A stretch of 64,000 nucleotides of DNA from Streptomyces xinghaiensis S187. Lineage in GTDB: Bacteria > Actinomycetota > Actinomycetes > Streptomycetales > Streptomycetaceae. The translations under genes were made by a program, and so were the position numbers. Shown piece by piece: positions 37,862-45,110 of this stretch (position 1 is its first letter; every line of letters begins with the position of its first letter). The notes beneath the pieces were generated by a model that was not told where the DNA came from, made no database searches, and was given only the letters and a program-made list of their open reading frames with translations. The DNA lies in assembly GCF_000220705.2 (NCBI RefSeq), contig NZ_CP023202.1, positions 1,798,001 through 1,862,000 of the forward strand, read 5' to 3'.

Positions 37862-39547
37862 TCAGACGTCCACGACGACGGGCAGGATCATCGGGCGCCG
37901 GCGGTAGTTGTCGGAAACCCACTTGCCCACCGCGCGGCGGATCAGCTGCTGGAGCTGGTGTGCCTCGGAGATGCCGTCCGAGGCCGAGCGCGCCAGCGCC
38001 TCCTCGATCTTCGGGACGACCGCGGAGAGCGCCGAGTCCTCGATGCCCGAGCCGCGGGCCTGCAGATGCGGCCCGCCGACGATCTTGCCGGTGGTGCTGT
38101 CGACGACCACGAAGACCGAGATGATGCCTTCCTCGCCCAGGATGCGGCGGTCCTTGAGGGCCGGCTCCTTCACATCGCCGACCGAGAGGCCGTCGACGTA
38201 GACGTATCCGGCCTGGACCTTGCCGGCGATCTTGGCGATGCCGTCGACCAGATCCACCACGACGCCGTCCTCGGCGATGACGATGCGGTTCTGCGGCACG
38301 CCTGTGAGCGCGCCCAGTTCCGCGTTGGCCCGCAGATGGCGCCACTCGCCGTGCACCGGCATCAGGTTGCGGGGTTTGCAGATGTTGTAGAAGTACAGCA
38401 GCTCTCCCGCCGAGGCGTGGCCGGAGACATGGACCTTGGCGTTGCCCTTGTGGACGACGTTCGCGCCCCAGCGGGTCAGGCCGTTGATCACCCGGTAGAC
38501 CGCGTTCTCGTTGCCCGGGATGAGCGAGGAGGCCAGGATCACCGTGTCGCCCTGGACGATGCGGATCTGGTGGTCCCGGTTGGCCATCCGGGAGAGGGCC
38601 GCCATCGGCTCGCCCTGGGACCCGGTGCAGACGAGGACGACCTCGTGCTCCGGGAGGTCGTCGAGCGTCTTGACGTCCACGACCAGGCCGGGCGGCACCC
38701 GCAGATAGCCGAGATCCCGGGCGATGCCCATGTTGCGGACCATGGAGCGGCCGACGAAGGCCACCCTGCGGCCGTACTCGTGGGCGGCGTCGAGGATCTG
38801 CTGGATGCGGTGGACGTGGCTGGCGAAGCTCGCCACGATGATCCGCTTCCGCGCGCCGGCGAAGACCTGCCGGAGCACCCCGGAGATGTCGCGCTCCGGC
38901 GGTACGAAGCCGGGGACCTCCGAGTTCGTCGAGTCCGCGAGCAGCAGGTCGATACCCTCCTCGCCGAGCCGTGCGAACGCGGGCAGATCGGTGAGGCGGC
39001 GGTCCAGCGGGAGCTGGTCCATCTTGAAGTCGCCGGTGTGGACGACCATCCCGGCCGGGGTGCGGATGGCGACGGCGAGGGCGTCGGGGATCGAGTGGTT
39101 CACCGCGACGAATTCGCAGTCGAAGGGGCCGATGCGCTCGCGGTGGCCCTCGCTCACCTCAAGGGTGTAGGGGCGGATGCGGTGCTCCTGGAGCTTCGCC
39201 TCGATCAGTGCGAGGGTCAGCTTGGAGCCGATCACGGGGATGTCCTGCTTCTCGCGGAGCAGATAGGGGACACCGCCGATGTGGTCCTCGTGGCCGTGCG
39301 TGAGCACGATGCCGTCGATGTCGTCGAGACGGTCCCGGATGGACGTGAAGTCCGGCAGGATCAGGTCAACTCCGGGCTGCTCCTCCTCGGGGAAGAGCAC
39401 CCCGCAGTCGACGATCAGCAGGCGTCCGCCGTACTCGAAGACGGTCATGTTGCGGCCGATCTCGCCGAGACCGCCGAGCGGGGTGACGCGGAGGCCGCCC
39501 TGGGGGAGTTCCGGCGGCGGGCCGAGCTCGGGATGCGGATGACTCAA
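37862..39547 (-). CDS. rnj: Ribonuclease J
   Basis: Metallo-beta-lactamase/beta-CASP ribonuclease with 5'-exo and endonuclease activity in RNA decay and rRNA maturation; 561 residues. The N-terminus is SHPHPELGPPPELPQGGLRV, with GLGEIGRNM, the zinc motif THGHEDHIGG (HxHxDH), the later metal ligand in HTGDFKMD, the beta-CASP GSQGEPMAAL and VSGHASAGEL regions, and a C-terminal oligomerisation domain. The TTG at 39547 is chosen because GAGGAG stands just upstream and it reproduces the N-terminus I recall for the S. coelicolor enzyme; the next frame-open start lies 13 codons upstream, inside a hairpin-rich leader. dapA lies upstream on the same strand. Confidence 0.95.
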   Translation of the reverse strand: MSHPHPELGPPPELPQGGLRVTPLGGLGEIGRNMTVFEYGGRLLIVDCGVLFPEEEQPGVDLILPDFTSIRDRLDDIDGIVLTHGHEDHIGGVPYLLREKQDIPVIGSKLTLALIEAKLQEHRIRPYTLEVSEGHRERIGPFDCEFVAVNHSIPDALAVAIRTPAGMVVHTGDFKMDQLPLDRRLTDLPAFARLGEEGIDLLLADSTNSEVPGFVPPERDISGVLRQVFAGARKRIIVASFASHVHRIQQILDAAHEYGRRVAFVGRSMVRNMGIARDLGYLRVPPGLVVDVKTLDDLPEHEVVLVCTGSQGEPMAALSRMANRDHQIRIVQGDTVILASSLIPGNENAVYRVINGLTRWGANVVHKGNAKVHVSGHASAGELLYFYNICKPRNLMPVHGEWRHLRANAELGALTGVPQNRIVIAEDGVVVDLVDGIAKIAGKVQAGYVYVDGLSVGDVKEPALKDRRILGEEGIISVFVVVDSTTGKIVGGPHLQARGSGIEDSALSAVVPKIEEALARSASDGISEAHQLQQLIRRAVGKWVSDNYRRRPMILPVVVDV

Positions 39548-39579
39548 AAGACTCTCCTCACCACGCGCGACCGTCTCCC

Positions 39580-39622
39580 CCGCCATGCCCCGCCGCGTGC
39601 AACGGGCGGCGGGGCATGGCGG
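39580..39622 (-). promoter_or_regulatory. Strong hairpin in dapA-rnj intergenic region
   Basis: A perfect 16-bp inverted repeat (39580-39595 with 39607-39622, arm CCGCCATGCCCCGCCG) with an 11-base loop. It ends 33 bases upstream of the rnj start and 83 bases after the dapA stop. It may terminate dapA transcripts or act as a structured 5' leader of the RNase J mRNA. Confidence 0.75.
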
Positions 39623-39704
39623 AGAGGGCGTGGCGCGCGTGACATGCGTGCACGTGCGTTAGATGTCGTTGTGGAGTTGTGCGGTGGTGCGGTCGTGCCG
39701 TTGT

Positions 39705-40604
39705 TCAGAGCTGTACCCCGCCGGCCGCCAGATCGCGCCTGAGCTGCTCGGTCTCCTCCTCGGAGAGCTCCACGAGCGGCAGCCGGAGCGGACCGCCGGG
39801 GAGTCCCAGCCGGCCGAGAACGGCCTTGGTCGTGATGACGCCCTGGGTGCGGAACATGCCGGTGAAGACGGGCAGCAGCTTCTGGTGGATCTCGGTCGCC
39901 TTCTGGACGTCGCCGGAGAGGTGCGCTTCGAGCAGGGCGCGCAGCTCGGGGGTGACGATGTGGCCGACGACGGAGACGAAGCCCACGGCGCCGACCGAGA
40001 GCAGCGGCAGGTTGAGCATGTCGTCGCCGGAGTACCAGGCGAGGCCGCTGCGGGCGAGGGCCCAGCTGGCGCGGCCGAGGTCGCCCTTGGCGTCCTTGTT
40101 GGCGACGATGCGCGGGTGCTCGGCGAGCCGGACGATCGTCTCGGTGTTGATCGGGACGCCGCTGCGGCCGGGGATGTCGTAGAGCATGACGGGCAGGCCG
40201 GTCGCGTCGGCGATGGCCGAGAAGTGCCGGAAGAGGCCCTCCTGCGGCGGCTTGCTGTAGTACGGGGTGACGGCCAGCAGGCCGTGCGCCCCGGCCGCCT
40301 CGGCGGCGCGGGCCAGCTCGACGCTGTGCCGGGTGTCGTTGGTGCTGGCTCCGGCGACGACATGGGCCCGGTCGCCGACGGCCTCGACCACGGCGCGGAC
40401 GATATCGGCTTTCTCGCCGTCGCCGGTGGTCGGGGACTCACCGGTGGTGCCGTTGACGACGATGCCGTCGTTGCCGGCGTCCACCAGGTGGGCGGCGAGG
40501 CGCTGGGCGCCGTCGAGGTCGAGGATGCCGTCCGCGGTGAACGGAGTGACCATGGCGGTCAGGACCCGCCCGAACGGGGTCTGAGGAGTGGAGGTCGGAG
40601 CCAT
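39705..40604 (-). CDS. dapA: 4-hydroxy-tetrahydrodipicolinate synthase
   Basis: Class I aldolase that condenses pyruvate with aspartate semialdehyde, the first committed step to diaminopimelate and lysine; 299 residues. Catalytic features are the Schiff-base lysine in VANKDAKGDL (Lys170), Tyr142 in LYDIPGRSG, and the NGTTGE motif (51-56, Thr53/Thr54). ATG at 40604 gives the normal length; the ORF is open further 5' without similarity. The thyX gene is upstream, separated by a terminator hairpin, and dapB lies further up, so the two dap genes share a neighbourhood but probably not a transcript. Confidence 0.96.
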   Translation of the reverse strand: MAPTSTPQTPFGRVLTAMVTPFTADGILDLDGAQRLAAHLVDAGNDGIVVNGTTGESPTTGDGEKADIVRAVVEAVGDRAHVVAGASTNDTRHSVELARAAEAAGAHGLLAVTPYYSKPPQEGLFRHFSAIADATGLPVMLYDIPGRSGVPINTETIVRLAEHPRIVANKDAKGDLGRASWALARSGLAWYSGDDMLNLPLLSVGAVGFVSVVGHIVTPELRALLEAHLSGDVQKATEIHQKLLPVFTGMFRTQGVITTKAVLGRLGLPGGPLRLPLVELSEEETEQLRRDLAAGGVQL

Positions 40605-40663
40605 GGGTCCCACGCTACTCGTAGCGCACCGCGAGGCGCTCCCTCGGGGAGCCGGGAAGTGGA

Positions 40664-40703
40664 ACCCGGCACTGCCTGCTCGGGGGTTCAGGCAGTGCCG
40701 GGT
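40664..40703 (-). terminator. thyX terminator
   Basis: A perfect 15-bp inverted repeat (40664-40678 with 40689-40703, arm ACCCGGCACTGCCTG), 10-base loop, lying in the 177-base gap between the thyX stop and the dapA start. It has no T-run. Confidence 0.72.
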
Positions 40704-40781
40704 CCGGTTTCTCACCCTAGAGGAACCTCGTAAAACGCCGCAATACGGGCGCCTCGCACGGCGTATCCGGACATCCCGGAC

Positions 40782-41522
40782 CTAGGGCGCAACACGCCCG
40801 TTGGCGTTGAAGGCGGCGTGGGTGAGTGGCATGAGCCGAGCCCACTCCGCCTCCATCCGCTCCCCCACCATCTCGATCTCGCGCTGCGGGAAGGACGGGA
40901 CCGCCGCCTGCTCGTGCCGGGTGCGCAGCCCCAGGAAGTGCATCAGCGAGCGCGCGTTGCACGTGGCGTACATGGAGGAGAAGAGGCCGACGGGGAGCAC
41001 CGCCCGGGCGACCTCGCGGGCGACGCCCGCGGCCAGCATCTCCTGGTAGGCCTCGTAGGCCTGGCGGTAGCTCTCCTCCATGACCCGGCCGGTCAGGGCG
41101 CGCTGTTCCGCCGAGCCCTCCACGAACCGGTACTGGCCGGGCCGGCCCTCCTGGACCAGCCTGCGGTCTCCGCCCGGGACGTAGAACACCGGCTGGAGCT
41201 CGCGGTAGCGGCCGGACTCCTCGTTGTACGACCAACCCGCCCGGTGCCGGTGGAACTCGCGGAAGACGAAGATCGGCGCGCTGATGAAGAAGGTCATCGA
41301 GTTGTGCTCGAAGGGGCTGCCGTGACGGTCGCGCATCAGGTAGTTGATCAGCCCCTTGGAGCGCTCCGGGTCCTTCCGGAGCTCGTCGAGGGACTGCTCG
41401 CCGGCGGTCGAGACGCGGGCGGCCCACAGCACGTCGGTGTCGGACGCGCTGTGCTTCACGAGCTCGACGGTCACATCGCTGCGGAAGCTCGGCTTGGCGC
41501 TCTCGGCTGAGGCGTCGGTCAC
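40782..41522 (-). CDS. thyX: Flavin-dependent thymidylate synthase ThyX
   Basis: FAD-dependent methylation of dUMP to dTMP using methylene-tetrahydrofolate and NADPH; 246 residues. The signature region is FREFHRHRAGWSYNEESGRY (Arg92-His93-Arg94). The usual ThyX motif is RHR-x7-S; here there are eight residues before Ser103. Other family stretches are VLWAARVSTAGEQS, HGSPFEHNSMTFFI and the C-terminal NARSLMHFLGLRT. GTG at 41522 has AAGGA upstream. A hairpin terminator follows. Confidence 0.95.
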   Translation of the reverse strand: MTDASAESAKPSFRSDVTVELVKHSASDTDVLWAARVSTAGEQSLDELRKDPERSKGLINYLMRDRHGSPFEHNSMTFFISAPIFVFREFHRHRAGWSYNEESGRYRELQPVFYVPGGDRRLVQEGRPGQYRFVEGSAEQRALTGRVMEESYRQAYEAYQEMLAAGVAREVARAVLPVGLFSSMYATCNARSLMHFLGLRTRHEQAAVPSFPQREIEMVGERMEAEWARLMPLTHAAFNANGRVAP

Positions 41523-41707
41523 GGTCGGGTCCTTCCCTGGTGTCTCTGGGCGGCGCCCAGCTTACGGGCCGGTGCGGGGGCGTCCGCGGGGCCGCCGGGA
41601 ACGGCCGCCGCCCGGGGGCGGCGCCCTGAGGTGGTCGGGACCGGGTGCGGGTCGATAATCTCACCGGGCACAGCCTGTTCGAGCGTGCATACGAGTGAGG
41701 ACCAGTC

Positions 41708-42256
41708 GTGCCCCTGACCTTCCTGACGGCCGACCGCGCATTCGACGAGGCCGCGGACGACATCGCCCTGCCGCACCACGACGAGAACCGCTGGCGCCGC
41801 CCGTACCGCCCAGGCCCCTGGCGGGTCGGGGCGGCCGCGCTTCTGCTGCTGCTCGCCTCGTACATGCTCGTCGCGGCGGTGATCGTCGCCCTGGCGGGCG
41901 CGCTGTCCGCGACGATCACGGCCGTGGTCTCGGCCGCCGTCGTGATCGCGCTGGCGCTGCGGGTGCTGCGCATGGGCGCGTGGGTCAGCGCGCAGGGACT
42001 GCGGCAGGTCTCCCTGCTCACCACCCGCACCGTCCCCTGGCAGCGGCTGTCCCGGGTCCGGACCGTCCAGCAGCCGGTGAAGTGGCTCGGGCTGCCGCGC
42101 ACCGTGCAGGGCCAGGCGCTGGTCGCGTCGCCCGACGGCGGGGAGCCGCTGCGGCCGCTGCTCACCGACCACAACGCGGACTTCCTGGGCCGCCCCGGGG
42201 CCTTCGACCGGGCGGCGGACGCGGTGGAGGGCTGGGCCGCGCACTACGGCCGCTGA
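41708..42256 (+). CDS. Hypothetical membrane protein with PH-like tail
   Basis: 182 residues: a charged N-terminus, two membrane helices (AALLLLLASYMLVAAVIVAL and ATITAVVSAAVVIALAL, about 43-85), and a soluble C-terminal part (GLRQVSLLTTRTVPWQRLSR, VRTVQQPVKWLGLPRTVQGQ). That tail resembles the bacterial PH-like (YdbS-type) arrangement, in which TTRTVPW-type segments follow two helices. Function unknown. It starts GTG at 41708 and is divergent from thyX. Confidence 0.75.
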   Translation: MPLTFLTADRAFDEAADDIALPHHDENRWRRPYRPGPWRVGAAALLLLLASYMLVAAVIVALAGALSATITAVVSAAVVIALALRVLRMGAWVSAQGLRQVSLLTTRTVPWQRLSRVRTVQQPVKWLGLPRTVQGQALVASPDGGEPLRPLLTDHNADFLGRPGAFDRAADAVEGWAAHYGR

Positions 42257-42335
42257 GAGCGGCGCCGCCCCCACCGGCACCCCGGCTCCACCGCGCGCCG
42301 GTACGCTCCCCGAAGGGCCGGTGCCCGGATACGCG

Positions 42336-42363
42336 GGGCCCGCCACCGCGCGGCGGCGGGCCC
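42336..42363. terminator. Terminator hairpin between convergent genes
   Basis: Arms GGGCCCGCC (42336-42344) and GGCGGGCCC (42355-42363) in the 131-base gap between the convergent genes ending at 42256 and 42388; it could serve both. Confidence 0.6.
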
Positions 42364-42387
42364 ACGGGCCGCGAGCACGGCGCGGGT

Positions 42388-42840
42388 TCAGGCGCGGACC
42401 GGACGGCCGTCGTGCAGGGCGATGGCCCGCTGCATGGCCTTGCGGGCGCGGGGCGTGTCCCGCGCGTCGCGGTAGGCGACGGCGAGCCGGAACCAGACCC
42501 GCCAGTCCCCCGGCGCCGCCTCCGCCTCGGCCTTGCGGCGGGCGAAGACGGCGTCAGCCGAGTCGCGGTCGATCCGGCCGCTCGGGGTCCGGACCAGTTC
42601 GTCGACGGGCAGGCCGCCCTCCGCCTCCAGCTCGGCGGCGAGCCGGTCCGCGTCGCGGGCGAAACGCGTCGTCTGCCACAGGAACCACACGCCGATCAGC
42701 GGTATCACCAGCACGGAGACGCCGAAGGTGACGGTCACCACCGTGCCCTGCCCGATCAGTGCCAGGCCCCGGCCGCCGGCCAGCACGAAGTAGACGCAGA
42801 GGACCGCCGCGAGAACGCTGTAGGTGATCTTGTCGCGCAC
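42388..42840 (-). CDS. Hypothetical membrane protein with TPR-like C-terminus
   Basis: 150 residues with two membrane helices (TYSVLAAVLCVYFVLAGG and VTVTFGVSVLVIPLIGVWFL) followed by a soluble helical part: ARDADRLAAELEAEGGLP, then GDWRVWFRLAVAYRDARDTP and RARKAMQRAIAL, which look like one or two tetratricopeptide-type helical hairpins. GTG start at 42840, 5 bases after the dapB stop, so it is likely co-transcribed with and downstream of dapB. Function unknown. Confidence 0.82.
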   Translation of the reverse strand: MRDKITYSVLAAVLCVYFVLAGGRGLALIGQGTVVTVTFGVSVLVIPLIGVWFLWQTTRFARDADRLAAELEAEGGLPVDELVRTPSGRIDRDSADAVFARRKAEAEAAPGDWRVWFRLAVAYRDARDTPRARKAMQRAIALHDGRPVRA

Positions 42841-42845
42841 GGCCG

Positions 42846-43601
42846 TCAGTCCAGGTCCATGAAGTGTTCCAGGCCGAAGGTGAGGCCGGGCGTGGAGCCC
42901 ACGCGCCGTACGCCGAGCAGGATGCCCGGCATGAAGCAGCTGTGGTGCAGGGAGTCGTGCCGGATGGTGAGCGTCTCGCCGGTGTCGCCGAACAGCACCT
43001 CCTGGTGCGCGAGCAGCCCGCGCAGCCGCACCGAGTGCACCGGTACGCCGTCCACATCGGCGCCGCGCGCCCCGTCGAGCGCCGTGGTGGTGGCGTCGGG
43101 CTGAGGGCCGCGGCCGGCCTCGCGCCGGGCTCCGGCGATGAGCTGGGCGGTGCGGGTGGCCGTACCGGAGGGGGCGTCCGCCTTGTTCGGGTGGTGCAGT
43201 TCGACGACCTCGGAGGACTCGAACCAGCGGGCCGCCTTCCGCGCGAACTCCATCGTGAGCACGGCGCCGATGGAGAAGTTGGGCGCGATGAGCACACCGG
43301 TTCCGGGGGACCCGGCGAGCAGTCCGCGCACGGTCTCCAGACGTTCGTCGGTCCAGCCGGTGGTGCCGACCACGGCGTGGATGCCGTTGCGGATCAGGAA
43401 GTCCAGATTGCCCATGACCGCGTCGGGGTGCGTGAGATCGACCGTGACCTCGGCCTTCGCCGCGGTCAGCGCGGCCGGCTCGTCGTCGCGGTCGAGCGCG
43501 GCGACGAGCTCCATGTCCTCGGCGGACTCCACCGCGCGGACGGCCTCGGACCCGATGCGCCCCTGGGCGCCCAGGACTGCCACTCGGAGCTTGCTGCTCA
43601 T
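42846..43601 (-). CDS. dapB: 4-hydroxy-tetrahydrodipicolinate reductase
   Basis: NAD(P)H-dependent second enzyme of the diaminopimelate/lysine pathway; 251 residues. Dinucleotide-binding GAQGRIG (11-17), mid-domain VVGTTGWTD, catalytic region ELHHPNKADAPSGTA (His136-His137, Lys140), and the C-terminal HDSLHHSCFMPGILLG. ATG at 43601. It is 114 bases downstream of the M16 peptidase gene and 5 bases upstream of the following membrane-protein gene. Confidence 0.96.
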   Translation of the reverse strand: MSSKLRVAVLGAQGRIGSEAVRAVESAEDMELVAALDRDDEPAALTAAKAEVTVDLTHPDAVMGNLDFLIRNGIHAVVGTTGWTDERLETVRGLLAGSPGTGVLIAPNFSIGAVLTMEFARKAARWFESSEVVELHHPNKADAPSGTATRTAQLIAGARREAGRGPQPDATTTALDGARGADVDGVPVHSVRLRGLLAHQEVLFGDTGETLTIRHDSLHHSCFMPGILLGVRRVGSTPGLTFGLEHFMDLD

Positions 43602-43715
43602 GGCGGGTTGTTCCTCACTTCTTCCGTGGACCGGCCGGCCGGTCCGCCGTGGGCCGGCGGCGGCCGGTGAGCTGACGCGCCGGCCTCCAGTGTGCCGCCG
43701 CGGCCGGGCGGGCCG

Positions 43716-45110
43716 TCAGGCCACCACCTCGTGGAGACGGTCGGCCTGCCGGTCCTTGAGCGGCCCGATGACCGACAGCGAGGGCCGCTGTCCCAGCAGA
43801 TCACGCGCCACCTCGCGGACCTCGTCCGGGGTGACGGCCGCGATCCGGGCGAGCATGTCGTCGACCGACAACTGGTCGCCCCAGACGAGCTCGCCCTTGC
43901 CGATGCGGTGCATCAGCGCGCCGGTGTCCTCCAGGCCGAGGACCGTGGAGCCGGCCAGCTGTCCCGTGGCCCGCCGGATCTCCTCGTCGGTCAGCCCGTG
44001 CAGGGCGGCCTGTTCCAGCTCGTCGCGGCAGAGCTTGAGGACGTCGTGGACCTGGCCGGGACGGCAGCCGGCGTAGACGCCGAAGAGCCCGCAGTCGGCG
44101 AAGCCCGTGGTGAAGGAGTAGACGGAGTAGGCCAGCCCGCGCTTCTCCCGGATCTCCTGGAAGAGCCGGGAGCTCATACCGCCGCCGAGCGCGGTGTTGA
44201 GGACGCCGAGCGCCCAGCGGCGTTCGTCGGTGCGGGGCAGACCGGGCATGCCCAGCACCACGTGCGCCTGCTCGGTACTCCGGCTGAGCAGATCGACCCG
44301 TCCGGCCGCGCGGACGGCGCGGCTGCCGGAGCGCGGGCCGACCGGCTCCGCGTCCGTACGGGACAGCGCGCCGGCCTGTTCGAAGGCGGCGTGGACCAGT
44401 CCGGTGATGCGGTCGTGGTCGACGTTGCCCGCGGCGGTGACGACCAGGTGCGTCGGGTCGTAGTGCTTCTTGTAGAAGCGGGCGACGCGGTCGCGGGTGA
44501 GCCCCTCGACCGTCTCGACGGTGCCCAGGACCGGGCGGCCGAGCGGGCTGTCGCCGAGCATGGTGCGGGTGAAGAGGTCGTGGACGCAGTCGTCGGGGTC
44601 GTCCTCCGTCATGGCGATCTCTTCGAGGATCACCCCGCGCTCGGCCTCGACCTCGGCCGTGTCGATGACCGAACCCGTGAGCATGTCGCAGAGGACGTCG
44701 ACGGCCAGTGGGACGTCACGGTCGAGCACCCGTGCGTAGTAGCACGTGTACTCCTTGGTCGTGAAGGCGTTCATCTCGCCGCCCACGGCGTCCAGCGCGG
44801 CGGAGATGTCCAGCGCGCTGCGCCGCCCGGTGCCCTTGAAGAGCAGGTGCTCCAGGTAGTGCGTGGCGCCGCCCAGGGCCGGGGTCTCGTCGCGGGAGCC
44901 GACGCGCGCCCAGATGCCGAAGGTGACCGAGCGGACCGTCGGGAGGGTTTCGGTGACGACCCGCAGGCCGCCGGGGAGGATGGTGCGGCGGACCGTGCCG
45001 GTGCCGTTGTCGCCCGGGAGGAGCGTTTCGGTACGGCCGACGGCCCGCCCCTCCGAGGAGGTGCGGGCCGTCGGGCGGTGTGATCCGCCCGCAGGGGGCA
45101 GGGAGGTCAC
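43716..45110 (-). CDS. M16-family zinc metallopeptidase
   Basis: Processing-peptidase-like protein (464 residues) with both half-domains. The inverted zinc motif is HYLEH (His84, Glu87, His88) and the third ligand is Glu164 in RGVILEEIAM, 76 residues on, as in active beta-type subunits. The C-terminal half has the conserved RxxxYS-type loop RGLAYSVYSF. Its GTG start overlaps the pnp stop (GTGA), so it is translationally coupled to pnp; this pnp-M16-dapB order is common in actinobacteria. The target peptides are unknown. Confidence 0.93.
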   Translation of the reverse strand: MTSLPPAGGSHRPTARTSSEGRAVGRTETLLPGDNGTGTVRRTILPGGLRVVTETLPTVRSVTFGIWARVGSRDETPALGGATHYLEHLLFKGTGRRSALDISAALDAVGGEMNAFTTKEYTCYYARVLDRDVPLAVDVLCDMLTGSVIDTAEVEAERGVILEEIAMTEDDPDDCVHDLFTRTMLGDSPLGRPVLGTVETVEGLTRDRVARFYKKHYDPTHLVVTAAGNVDHDRITGLVHAAFEQAGALSRTDAEPVGPRSGSRAVRAAGRVDLLSRSTEQAHVVLGMPGLPRTDERRWALGVLNTALGGGMSSRLFQEIREKRGLAYSVYSFTTGFADCGLFGVYAGCRPGQVHDVLKLCRDELEQAALHGLTDEEIRRATGQLAGSTVLGLEDTGALMHRIGKGELVWGDQLSVDDMLARIAAVTPDEVREVARDLLGQRPSLSVIGPLKDRQADRLHEVVA

